DNA of 64,000 nt from Blattamonas nauphoetae (taxonomy: Eukaryota > Preaxostyla > Oxymonadida). Below are positions 22,340 through 32,167 of the stretch, piece by piece. How positions within the stretch are numbered: the first letter of the stretch is position 1; every line of letters begins with the position of its first letter. A model generated the notes under the pieces. It had not been told where the DNA came from. It ran no database searches and saw only the letters and a program-made list of their open reading frames with translations. A program made the translations under genes and the position numbers. The DNA lies in the NCBI GenBank assembly GCA_033064195.1, contig JARBJD010000024.1, positions 397,504 to 461,503 of the forward strand, read 5' to 3'.

Positions 22340-24404
22340 TCAGTCGCGAGTGGGTGATAAACCAACTCCATTGATGGACATCATCGTTCGAGGAGAAGCG
22401 ACAAGATCCACCTTCTTTCTTGTCTGAATCAGATCCTTCGTGTGCGCTCCATTTGAATTCTGCATTTTCTGACCATGTTGTTGTTGATGCCTCTGCATGT
22501 GAAGGAGCGAGAAATTACGAACTCCATCTTCGCCGTTCCGCACTGACGGAAGAAGTTGCACCGCGGGAGGTGATTCCGAGCGGTCGTGGAGTGGTTGGGT
22601 TCCATGTTTGAGCTTAGAGCGAGAGGAATCGAAATGAACAGTTTGGAGAGGGGGAAGTGCTGGGAGAGCTTGTTTGGGAGTGTTGGCGGGATGTGTGTTA
22701 GTTGGTGTGGTTTGCCGTTTCTTTTGTAGCACTGGAAGATTAGAATTCGTTTCTGGTTCTTCAGTTTTCTTTTTCTTTCCTTTCTTCTCGATATTCTCCT
22801 TCACGATTGGTATATCATTCGAGTGGTTATATTGCGTTCGTGAGACAGAAAGTGGAGGAAGATGTGAAGCTTGGGGAGAGTTGGTGACTGAATTCAGGTC
22901 GACTACAGCGAGGGATGATGCGCGGGTGATGTTCATCTGATTTTGGAGAATATCGCTCATAAACTCTTCACGTTCTCGTTGTTGCTTCTCATGTCTCGCC
23001 TTTCTCTGTTCAGCTCTTTTCTTCTCTTTTTCTTCTTGTTTTCGTTCTTCTTCTGCTTTCTTTCTTTCTTCTTCCGCTTTTTGGGAACTGGCTAACTGAG
23101 ATGCGGCTTGTGGCTGATAGAGAGGTGCATTGGGATCCCATAGATCCGAAAAAAATGGGTGTTGAAGACATTGACGAGCTGTATATCTGGACAGGAAAAA
23201 AAGAGAATGAACATGTGAAGACGTTAAAAATGCAAAATATGGAAGAAGAATGAGAAAAGTATCAATGTGAAGACTAAACCGTTTGTCTGCATCATATTCA
23301 AGCATCTTTGTGAGGAGATCGACGAGAGTATCGGACGATGCTTTGAGTAACTTCTTTAGCCCAGATCCGTTTGTCTTCGGGAATGAGAAATGCATATGCT
23401 TTGATTTTTTGATTTTCGAGAGATATTCCTCGGACGGGGAGCCAAGGACGGTGTGGATGCGATGAATCTGGATGAGAGAAAGAAATGAAAGTTGGAATGA
23501 AGAATTATAGTTATGAAAAGAGGAGAATGTGATATAATAGAGTCTGATTGTGGACAGAAACATTCGGCAAACCTGATCGATCTCATCCTTCCCAGGGAAA
23601 AGTGGAAAAAGCATCAGAATCTCAAAAAAGACGCATCCAAGCCCCCAAATGTCCATCTTGAAAGAGTAATACCCATCTGTCAGTAGGCATTCAGGTGCTC
23701 GGTACCATCTCGTCGAGATATATTCCGAAAACGGTTGTTTTGAATCGATCGGTCGGCAGCTGCCGCAATCCGCGAGTTTGACGTTGTCCCCATCAATGAG
23801 AATGTTCTCAGGCTTTATATCACGGTGGAAGATACCGTTTCGATGGAAGTGGTCGAGTGCGAGGAGAACTTGGTAAATGATGATTTTGCATTTATTCACA
23901 GGGAGATGATGCTTTCGTTTATCAATAATTCTGAGATAGAAGGAAAAAGAAAAATGGAATCACGATCGTACAGAGGAGAAAGAGATGAATGAGGGATGGT
24001 CGTTGGCGATTGAAAAATGATTCAAAGTCTCATACTCAAAAAGATTGCACTTCATCAAGTCAAAAACAAGACCAAGTTTTCCCGTTTTCTGATCGTAGAC
24101 AACCTCCAAGAGTTGGATGATGTTGGGATGGTTGCTCAATTTGCGAAGTGCTTGGATTTCGCGAAACTTCTCCACGTCGTCAGAACTTCGATAAACTTTC
24201 TTCATTTCTTTGATTGCAACCAGATTTTTTGATTGATAGGAGCGAGCTTTATATACAACTGCAGGAGAGAGGTGGTGGTGAGACGAAAAAAGATGTGTTA
24301 TCAGTGGGGAAGAAGAGATGACAAAACAGTGAAAAGAACGACGTGAAAAGCATACCGGAGAAGGCACCCTCGCCAATTTTCTCCAAAAACTCGTACTTCT
24401 GCAT
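22340..24404 (-). CDS. MOK/RAGE-type protein kinase (RCK group, near CDK and MAPK)
   Basis: Exons 24404-24356, 24258-24036, 23930-23573, 23467-23280 and 23186-22340 total 1665 nt, exactly 555 codons (554 residues). The start MQKYEFLEKIGEGAFSVVYK contains the Gly loop; the ATP lysine is in VAIKEM, the catalytic loop is HRDIKPEN, and the segment ISTRWYRAPECLLTDGYYS is the MOK/MAK signature. The DFG motif reads DCG, so the Phe is replaced. After the C-lobe (ARQCLQHPFF) comes a Lys/Glu-rich coiled coil and a Ser/Pro-rich tail of about 200 residues. RCK kinases regulate cilium or flagellum length and transport, a plausible role in a flagellate. The first exon is short and was found from the family N-terminus. 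Confidence 0.9.
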
Positions 24405-24519
24405 TGGATGTTGATCAAAAACTGACACCCATCACTCGATATCTCCGTTCAAGCACACTGATTACAAAACGGTGAAATGGTGTCAACAGAAGAAATCAGA
24501 CAAATTATAATTTAAATAA

Positions 24520-26493
24520 TCAGTACGCTTTCGGAATGACCGAAAGAAGAGGCGGAGATAGTGACGACAGAAACGAACACAGAGATTGAAACTCAACGTG
24601 GGATAGGCACAGAAATCCTAACAGCATGGATGGATCTAAATCTGAAAAAGGGATTTTTTGGATTTGACGAGGGTGATAGCTGGACGTATCGAGAGGTTTG
24701 GGATTCTTGTGATGGGTGAACTCCTGGAGTTGACGAAGTGAAAATGCAGGCTGCGTGGTATGCGGGTCAAGGTAGTAGAGATTGTCTCTTTCATACCCAA
24801 CAAACCAGAACGATAGTCGAGGCTTCCCTCCCACGATTCCAACCGAATTTGGATGTGAGAGTACGGCTTGGATTGCGGGGAGATAATCGAGATTAATCTT
24901 CTGAAGACCCAAACGAAGTGGAGCTAAGACGAGAAGTGGATGAAAAGCGGATTGTGGGGAAGGATTGAGGAGTTTAAGTCGAGTTTGATGTGAGGCGCAG
25001 GCAGCAGACTTACGACGCTGTTTAGGAAATGGCGAATCACGGTGAGGGGTGGAATAATGAAGATTTCTTGTGGGGGAGACAAAGGAACGTGTACGAAGCT
25101 TTATATCGGACTGTTCGAGGAGCTGGATTTGTTTTGGGCGCGGTGGGATGATCGGCATTTCTGACAACGAAACAACAACATTTCGCTTGCGTCTTCGAGG
25201 GCGAGGAACTGGAAATTCATTTTGTTTCAAATCGTTCAGTGTTTGATGGTCCACTGAATCGACGGTCGGATCTGGTTCATTTTTCTGTTCTTCAATTAGT
25301 GTGTTATAATCGTGAATACCGACCATATCTGGTTCAACAGCATCGCAAGGGGTTAGTGGAGGAGTCTGTGGTGCTATACCGTCAGATTCAAACGATGAAA
25401 GTTCGTCCGAAGATGAGTTGGCTAGTGAACTCATTTGTGGGTGTTTTGCATTGTCTCCACTGGTCTCATGTGCTGTTTGAGTAAAATACCTGAGAAAATG
25501 TGGGTCAGACGGTGATCCGACATGTGTAGGTGAGAGTAGTAATTGATGTCTTTTTCGTGTTTGAGACGGAGGTTGCAAGGTGCCCGTGGTAGATGTTGGA
25601 GAGGGTGAGAAAGGCGATGATGTGAGTGAAGCAGGTGGGGTCGGGAGTGAGTGCGTGGAATCCGATCCAAATGTGAATGAATTCGAACTTGTGATGAGGC
25701 GCGGTTCTGGAAACGATGCACCGACCGAAACAGACGATGGAGGTGTTGGTGGTTGTTTTAAGAGGAAATGGGCAGATGGACTTGACAATCTCCCAATTTT
25801 CGGAACTAAAGCCGTTTTTGTGTACGCTGGTATTTCCGGGAGTGTCATTCGAACTTTACTGTTCTTCACAAACATGACACGACTTGTCGCTCCTCGTTTT
25901 GATGACTTGATTCGATGACCTCGTTCGATTGTCCGTCCAGTGTGTGGTTCAGTGCGGAGTCGACAAAGATTGTTGACAGTCTGACGATAAGCATTGGAGG
26001 ATACCAGTGTCGTGTCATGACAAACGACCACTGTTGGAATCAATGGGTCATTTTCTGATTCAGAAATTCGTGATAGAGCCAGTGCTGCGACGTGTGGAGA
26101 GAACCACTGGCCGACTGGTGTCCCCAACGATGCTCCTTCGTCTGATATGCAGTGAAGAGAAAATGGTGACGTAAAGTAGTCGAGAAAATATGATAGCACC
26201 AATTGTTCACTGAAAATATTCTGACTCATCGAAATTCGTCGAATGGTTTCTGCCATCATCATTTGCGATGAACGATGCATGCATCCCCATCCTCGATCTG
26301 TCACTAAGCTGGTGTAATTGAGTGGTTGGAAATCCTTCCGATATGACATCCAGAAAAGTTGAGAAAAGTGCTGTTTCAGGGCGCCTGTTTCGATTGTTTG
26401 AGGAACCAGTGAGAGGAATTCTGGTTTGGCTAATGAGAGCACATAAGGGTGACCAAGAAGATATGCGACAACTTGCCCTGATCCATTGTTCAT
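24520..26493 (-). CDS. ATG4: ATG4 cysteine protease of autophagy (peptidase C54)
   Basis: A single exon of 657 codons. The N-terminal block contains FWMSYRKDFQPL and TDRGWGCMHRSSQMM, with the catalytic Cys at about residue 71. The Asp and His lie in YYLDPHTTQ, near residue 575. Between the two conserved halves sits a Ser/Pro/Thr-rich insert of about 300 residues (about residues 190-500), with basic clusters such as PRPRRRKRN; the usual family length is about 350-450 residues. ATG4 cuts the C-terminus of ATG8 and later releases it from lipid. The triad is intact, so activity is expected. The gene has no intron, unlike most neighbours. The insert looks disordered and could be regulatory. Confidence 0.92.
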   Translation of the reverse strand: MNNGSGQVVAYLLGHPYVLSLAKPEFLSLVPQTIETGALKQHFSQLFWMSYRKDFQPLNYTSLVTDRGWGCMHRSSQMMMAETIRRISMSQNIFSEQLVLSYFLDYFTSPFSLHCISDEGASLGTPVGQWFSPHVAALALSRISESENDPLIPTVVVCHDTTLVSSNAYRQTVNNLCRLRTEPHTGRTIERGHRIKSSKRGATSRVMFVKNSKVRMTLPEIPAYTKTALVPKIGRLSSPSAHFLLKQPPTPPSSVSVGASFPEPRLITSSNSFTFGSDSTHSLPTPPASLTSSPFSPSPTSTTGTLQPPSQTRKRHQLLLSPTHVGSPSDPHFLRYFTQTAHETSGDNAKHPQMSSLANSSSDELSSFESDGIAPQTPPLTPCDAVEPDMVGIHDYNTLIEEQKNEPDPTVDSVDHQTLNDLKQNEFPVPRPRRRKRNVVVSLSEMPIIPPRPKQIQLLEQSDIKLRTRSFVSPTRNLHYSTPHRDSPFPKQRRKSAACASHQTRLKLLNPSPQSAFHPLLVLAPLRLGLQKINLDYLPAIQAVLSHPNSVGIVGGKPRLSFWFVGYERDNLYYLDPHTTQPAFSLRQLQEFTHHKNPKPLDTSSYHPRQIQKIPFSDLDPSMLLGFLCLSHVEFQSLCSFLSSLSPPLLSVIPKAY

Positions 26494-26713
26494 TATAGAC
26501 GTTTCTTGTTTAAATCGTCATCACTACCCCTTTCTTTTTCCATTTCGGATCTAAAGTGGACATCGAAAAAAGAATATGATCTATTTTTCAAGTGAAATGA
26601 AAGGAGAAACCAAATTGTGACTTTCGATACGATGAGTGACAGAACATGATCATTATCCTTTTTTTGGCAAGCGTCTAAAATGACGCATCAATTTCTGCCT
26701 CAGATCTCACGAT

Positions 26714-27775
26714 ATGTCAAAGGTTCCCGGACCATTTCGCGCTGATCAAGTTGGAAGCCTTCTTCGAACCCAAGCAATTCATGATGCCCGAGCAAAAAAA
26801 GCAGCAGGAGAGATTACAGACTCAGAATTGAAAGCAATTGAAGATCGAGAAATCTCGCAAATTGTGAAGAAGCAAGCTTATATCGGACTGAAAGCTTTGA
26901 CAGATGGTGAGTTTCGAAGAAGTTGGTACATGCACGACTTTATGTACGGCCTTCTTGGGATCGAGAAAGTGATCACTGAATCTGGATGCAAATTCAGCAC
27001 ATGTGAGGCCCGTCCCGAAGGCATGTATGTCTCAGGTCGTGTGGCATACAATCCAGACCATCCGTTCTTCTCCCACTTTGACTATCTCAACAGTGTGATC
27101 CCTGAAGGATGTGTTGCCAAAATGACCATTCCTTGCTGTTCAATGCTTCTCAATCAACACAGCTTATACGGCACGTATCCACCAGTGAAATACTCCAATG
27201 AAGAAGAGTATCTCCTTGACGTAGCAAAAGCATACAACCAGACAATCAAAGAATTCTACCGTCGTGGATGCAGATATCTCCAACTTGACGACACGGCCTG
27301 GGGCGGCATTATCACAGCACTTCTCTCTCCGGCTCCTGATGCTGTGAAGGCGGCTGTCCGCGAGAAAGCCCAACGAACAGTTCGGCTGAATAACCTCGCC
27401 TTGGAAGGGATTCCTGATGATCTCCTCATTTCCCTGCACATCTGCCGAGGGAACTTTAAGTCAGACTTCATCTTTTCTGGTGCATACAACTGTGTGAGTG
27501 AATATCTGGCTCAGCTCAATGTAGACGGATACTTCTTGGAATACGACACCGAGCGCGCAGGTGGATTCGATGCCCTTGAAGCGATCGCTAAGGCGGACAC
27601 TGCTGGGAAGAAACGCGTGGTCCTTGGAATCTTCTCGTCGAAAATTGCGAAGCTGGAAAACGAGGATGAAATCAAAGCAAGAATCGACGAGGCAGCCAAA
27701 TACTTTCCGAAAGAGGAGTACGCGAAACTTGGTCTCATCGTGAAAGTCGCCAAGGATGTCTGGGGGTCGATTTAA
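26714..27775 (+). CDS. Cobalamin-independent methionine synthase-like protein (YxjG/MetE C-terminal family), lacking a zinc-ligand segment
   Basis: Intronless, 353 codons, beginning PGPFRADQVGSLLRT as in bacterial YxjG-type methyltransferases. These use a zinc held by His and Cys (here SLHICRGNF), a Glu (FLEYDTERAG) and a second Cys in a motif like SPQCGF. Here AKYFPKEEY runs straight into AKLGLIVKVAKDVW: the segment of about 25 residues that should hold the last Cys is absent, with the frame preserved. Without that Cys, normal zinc-dependent methyl transfer is doubtful. The bacterial type and lack of introns suggest lateral transfer into the protist. A copy of its 3' part lies at about 32.9 kb. 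ATG at 26714 is well placed. Confidence 0.88.
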   Translation: MSKVPGPFRADQVGSLLRTQAIHDARAKKAAGEITDSELKAIEDREISQIVKKQAYIGLKALTDGEFRRSWYMHDFMYGLLGIEKVITESGCKFSTCEARPEGMYVSGRVAYNPDHPFFSHFDYLNSVIPEGCVAKMTIPCCSMLLNQHSLYGTYPPVKYSNEEEYLLDVAKAYNQTIKEFYRRGCRYLQLDDTAWGGIITALLSPAPDAVKAAVREKAQRTVRLNNLALEGIPDDLLISLHICRGNFKSDFIFSGAYNCVSEYLAQLNVDGYFLEYDTERAGGFDALEAIAKADTAGKKRVVLGIFSSKIAKLENEDEIKARIDEAAKYFPKEEYAKLGLIVKVAKDVWGSI

Positions 27776-28277
27776 CTGACCTTTGGTGTATATTGAGACA
27801 TTCTGTTGTCTGACTTGACACTCATCTGTTTTATTCTGTTGAGGTGCTTTCATACGCCTTCGATTCACACTGTTTCCATGTCATTGACGGGCTTTGATTT
27901 AGGGACTATTTGAATTGTTCGGACAAAATGATAAACTTTGACGTGAAAGATGACATGGGAGATTTTCTATGATATGTCCAATTGGAACGAAACACCTCTC
28001 AAACATTGATTTTTAGAAAAATTGCATGAAAAAAAGATTTTAAGTGAGATGGAGGGAAATAATTTTCGGTTTTTTGTCCTAGAGCTTGTCTTTGTCGATC
28101 ATGTCTTCGTTTCAATAGTCGATGTTGAACAGTAATTAGAGGTTTAAGAGGCAACAATTCAATCAATGTCTTCAACGAAATGATAAAAGTGTGATTTAGT
28201 CAAAGAGGGAAAGATTGAAGGATGAATGATCAACCCTTAAAATTCGTTTGTGGACACCTCATAAAAAAGTACCCACA
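27776..28277. other. 3' flank of the methionine-synthase-like gene
   Basis: AT-rich, no gene seen. A short part (about 27896-27950) resembles 33044-33085 and belongs to the tandem segmental duplication. Confidence 0.5.
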
Positions 28278-28279
28278 TA

Positions 28280-28675
28280 CTGAGGTGACATGGCTCAGGG
28301 AATTTGGAACTTTTTTTGAAACTAGTTGATACTCAGTTTGTTATTGGATTGATTGATGTACTCTTTCCACCATCACATTCTATTACGAGACTGAGTCACG
28401 TCATCCACAAACTACAGTTCAATCTCGTTGTCAGCACGCTCTGCAAAATTCCATCTTATTGAAACGATCATTTCTGTCGGGTTGACAGTCGAACGCAGAT
28501 TCCAACGCGAGATCAACATCTGATGGCCAGTCCTTCTCGCGGAAGATTCTCTACATCTCGATGACTATTCTGGTCTAGTTGTGACATGACGCGAATCGAA
28601 ACTGGAAGAAAGGTTCGTAATTTTTCTTGTCTTCTTGCAGGAAAGTTCCAAATTCCCTGAATTGTGTAACCTCAG
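28280..28675. mobile_element. 396-bp MITE, copy 1
   Basis: Terminal inverted repeats of about 37 bp begin CTGAGGTGACA at the left and end TGTAACCTCAG at the right. They are flanked by TA at 28278-28279 and 28676-28677. A second 396-bp copy lies at 35290-35685. It carries no transposase, so it is non-autonomous; the TA duplication points to a Tc1/mariner-superfamily helper. It inserted just after the stop codon of the adjacent family gene; the duplicate gene at 33073 lacks it, giving the empty site. Confidence 0.9.
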
Positions 28676-30511
28676 TATCTTACATCTCGATTCTCCCTCC
28701 TTCTCACAGTGTGTTGTTCATCCCACTCTCCACACTCACACGTTTCAGGTAGTTCACAATCTCTTCTCGTGGCTCTTCGTCACGTTGCATCAACCATCCT
28801 TCCATCGCATCTTCGTGCCCTGCTTCTCGTTGTCTCGAAACTCGCTTCTTCCATCTCTCTTTCTCATCTCTTCTCATCCTCTCGTCATCTTCTCTGATAT
28901 TCTCCAGTCTCAGTTCCAAACTCTCCTCATCTGTCATCTCCACCAACCACCCCACTTCCCACTCCTCTCTTCCTGTCTCCACAATCTCTCCATCTTCGAA
29001 CGTTTCGTGTTCGAGACTTAAGGTTCGTGCCAAAAGATCAGTGATTGTAGTTGGCAGATCCTCATCGGCCTCGTCATCTTTCTGAATGAATTCCTCTCGC
29101 TGAAGAATGAACAGTAGATACTGCTTGGCTGGTCTCAGCACACATTCAAACTGCATCTTTCGGATTCTCTTCCGCTCTTCTTTGTCTTTAGTAACGTCTT
29201 CAGGATCAAAAACCAGATTGAGGATGGTCCAGATGAGATTTAAATGAAAGTGATCATGTGTAGTCGGAACTGTCATCGGTTTGGATGTGTTGATCACTCG
29301 TTGAACAAGCTTCTCTTCCAGCATGGGAGCGACAAAGGTTGGGAGATAGGCCGTGATGTTGATGATCAGTCGAAGATGTTGAAAGTTGGGCGAAGAGAGA
29401 CAACATGTTCGCTCCAAAAGGGCGCACAGCTGCTGAACGTCGGAGAAGGCAGACTCGATCACGTGAAAGAGTGATGGGTGACTTTCAAAGAGACAGGAAG
29501 CAAAACAACTCCAGGACCAATCGAGAATGTTGATTAAATTGTCGGAGCAACCACCATTCATGCGGTGAAAAGAAGCCTTTGGTTGCGAAAGAAGATCGAG
29601 GCAGGTGATGATTGTTGATTTGAGCAGAGGAACACAATTGCAGTCGATCAGAATCTGAACAAGATGAGAAAAGACAAAGACACACATCTTGAAAAGTGTT
29701 GTCCATGTCAAAGAGAAGGGAGACGAGGAGAGAAAATCCTTCATTAAGGACACCCAAAATAGCGTTTCCGGAGATAAATGGCGATTCATCGGGAAGAGGA
29801 GTGGAGATAGTGGAGATGGTGGCATCAGAAGAGGACGATTCTGCGAAAAGCGACTTCATTTCAGAAACATGTTCGGTGAGCGTGGAACACAGCCGTCCTG
29901 CGAATGGGACAAGCTCCGAAGAAGTTTCAGGAGAAGCAGAAGGCACTTTGAGTGTTTGGAGGAAGGAGCAGGCTGGTGAATCAGACTTGCATCGTGTGGA
30001 GAGCGCAGCGAGAGCAATTGTTGATACTTCGAGATGCGGGGAGAAACAGAGCTGGGCAAGAAACGTCAAATGTGGAATGGATGATTCAGTGTTCTTCAAA
30101 TGATCGAGAAATGTGAGAAATTGGGTTTTGTGGTGGGCGAGGAAGGTCGAAGATGATCGAAGCGTCGAAGTCATCAGTCGGCGAGGTAATTGGTAATATG
30201 TGCTACCACTTTTTTCAAAGGGCAGATCACTCACAATTTCAACTTGACGATAATATGATCATCATTAATGGAAGTTTTCACATTGTGAACACCTCACTTC
30301 ACTAATCAGCCCGTTCAAATCATCATTTTTCCACTCGATCGGGTTCAAGCGATTATTGACTCCTTTGCATCTAGTGATTCTTTCAACTTGAAATTCACAT
30401 ATGTAATTCTATTCCACCATTTATTGAACTTCAACGTATTCACTAGACTAATCTAACACGATTCAGTGAAATGAGCATGATCTGCCCTTTGAAATAAGTT
30501 GTAGCACATAT

Positions 30512-32167
30512 CAGTGAGTTTCGATAGGTTGGCAAGTTAAAGTGAATTCGAAGAAAGGGCAGACCAAACTCATGAAATGAATGGTCACTCTGTTTGCTCT
30601 TATACACTCTCAGATGTTCCAGCTTATCCAAACTTCACCACAGAATCATGGGAATACGTGAAGTGACCATTGGAGGGGAGCATTGTGATCCTCTGTCAAC
30701 CGTTCCATTACGGATGGGGAGATAGGCTAATCTCCCCAAATTCGTGTGTAGCACGGCGTTTCACAGTTGAAACAGAATACTGTTGTGCTTGTTTGTTTTC
30801 TCTTTCTGCTTGTTCAATAATTTTGTCGAATCTTAGGTCGTTGACTCTTGGGAGTAGGAGAGCTCCAATATTGAACAGGTCGATGCCCGCTGACAAGTAT
30901 GCATTGACGATTTGAATTGGTGTCGACGCTTGGTAGAATGCACATACCGCTTTCGCTACAATGGTAGTAAAATTTTCGTTCGATCTAATGCATCTCATCT
31001 CATTTAGCCGACGTTTCCAGACACCAAATACGCCCAGATCGAGAGGTTGTAAGAGATGGGTGGCGTTTGGCGCAAAACAAAAAAGTTTGACATTGTTTTC
31101 ATTCAGAATTGTCTTGACTTTTTGAGTTTTGTGGATTGAACATCCATCAACTAGCAAAACAGCAGACATTGTGCGACACATTTCTGCGGGACGTTTCGCG
31201 TTGATACCTGGAATGAGAATAGTCTCTAAATAATGACAAAAGATTACCTCATCAATCCACTGAGATTTGTTGTGGACGATGTGACAATCTCTACCAAGAT
31301 GAACACCAGACATCTTCAAAAGATCAGGATCGATTTTGCCCGCAGAAACAATAAGTGGAGGGAGGGACGAACCATCCAAACAGATTGTCGGGAGGAGCGT
31401 GAGGGCATTTTCGTTCCGCTTGATGGTCAGCCTTTGTTGTTCAGTCATACCAGATGGTACAATGAAGACTCGATCGATACAGTCAGAATAGGCGTGGAAT
31501 TGTGATTCATCGGCTTGGTACACCATCGTATAAGGTGTGGTTCGAAGGATCGTCGCCAACTCGTTCTTATATCTCTTAATCTGTTCTGGATTTGCGAGCA
31601 TTCGCGTTTGTTCCCTCGCCTTAAATTTGTGTTTCGTTATTTGACTCTTATGTCTTGCCAAAAAATTCGTTGCCCAAGATTTGCTCACTTTCTCCCCACT
31701 ATCTTTGTCAGCTCGTCTCAAGAGATCTTGAATTGTCCACGGATGACCAAAGCTGAAGTCGCGAAGAAGATCTGTTACAATGAGATCTTCTTCTTCTCGA
31801 GTCAAATGGCGGCGAAGGGAAGAAAATTGGGGTATGTCTTCTTCGATCATCTTCAATGCCTTTCTAGCTTGAGAAATTTGGGGAAGTTTGACTGTTAGTG
31901 CAACGCAAATGTCAGATGGCGACAGATTAGCGAGTCCTTCTGTCCTCATTATGAACCACCGAATGAGAGGTGCTGCCTGAATGTTCCCGAGCATCTGTAT
32001 CTCGTCCAGCAGCTTCTGTATCATCATTTTGTCGAAATAAGGCGATAAGACCGATTCAAATGCTAATCGGTTCACAGAATGAGAATGAGAATCCTTTTCC
32101 ATTTCACAAGTTTGATCTGCCCTTTCCTCATCTTTTTTTAAACTTGCCAACCTATCGAAACCCACTG
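30512..32167. mobile_element. 1656-bp pogo-type DNA transposon (inner element)
   Basis: Ends read CAGTGAGTTTCGATAGGTTG at the left and, inverted at the right, CAGTGGGTTTCGATAGGTTG. The inverted repeats are strong for about 29 bp and weaker to about 70 bp, including AAAGGGCAGA at nucleotide 43 from each tip. AT occurs on both sides (30510-30511 and 32168-32169), and the left inverted repeat of the outer MITE shows the uninterrupted site. It encodes one apparently intact transposase, so it may be autonomous. Confidence 0.9.
30708..32102 (-). CDS. DDE_1 (pogo/Tigger-type) transposase
   Basis: 464 residues from the ATG at 32102; the frame is open further up into the inverted repeat but only from a GTG. 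The N-terminal half contains helix-turn-helix-like segments, including a CENP-B-type DNA-binding region (HPWTIQDLLRRA, then VSKSWATNFLARH). The DDE catalytic core has Asp in YQADESQF, Asp in VLLVDGCSIH, and the third acidic residue in LLQPLDLGVFGVWKR. All three are present and no stop or frameshift interrupts the frame. It should bind the ends of the element and carry out cut-and-paste transposition in the nucleus. It ends about 200 bp from the left tip. Confidence 0.93.
   Translation of the reverse strand: MEKDSHSHSVNRLAFESVLSPYFDKMMIQKLLDEIQMLGNIQAAPLIRWFIMRTEGLANLSPSDICVALTVKLPQISQARKALKMIEEDIPQFSSLRRHLTREEEDLIVTDLLRDFSFGHPWTIQDLLRRADKDSGEKVSKSWATNFLARHKSQITKHKFKAREQTRMLANPEQIKRYKNELATILRTTPYTMVYQADESQFHAYSDCIDRVFIVPSGMTEQQRLTIKRNENALTLLPTICLDGSSLPPLIVSAGKIDPDLLKMSGVHLGRDCHIVHNKSQWIDEVIFCHYLETILIPGINAKRPAEMCRTMSAVLLVDGCSIHKTQKVKTILNENNVKLFCFAPNATHLLQPLDLGVFGVWKRRLNEMRCIRSNENFTTIVAKAVCAFYQASTPIQIVNAYLSAGIDLFNIGALLLPRVNDLRFDKIIEQAERENKQAQQYSVSTVKRRATHEFGEISLSPHP

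Noticed and set aside
30236-30511. Separate gene or promoter between copy A exon 6 and the inner transposon
   Set aside because: This segment is the body of the outer MITE, as shown by its inverted end beyond the inner element.
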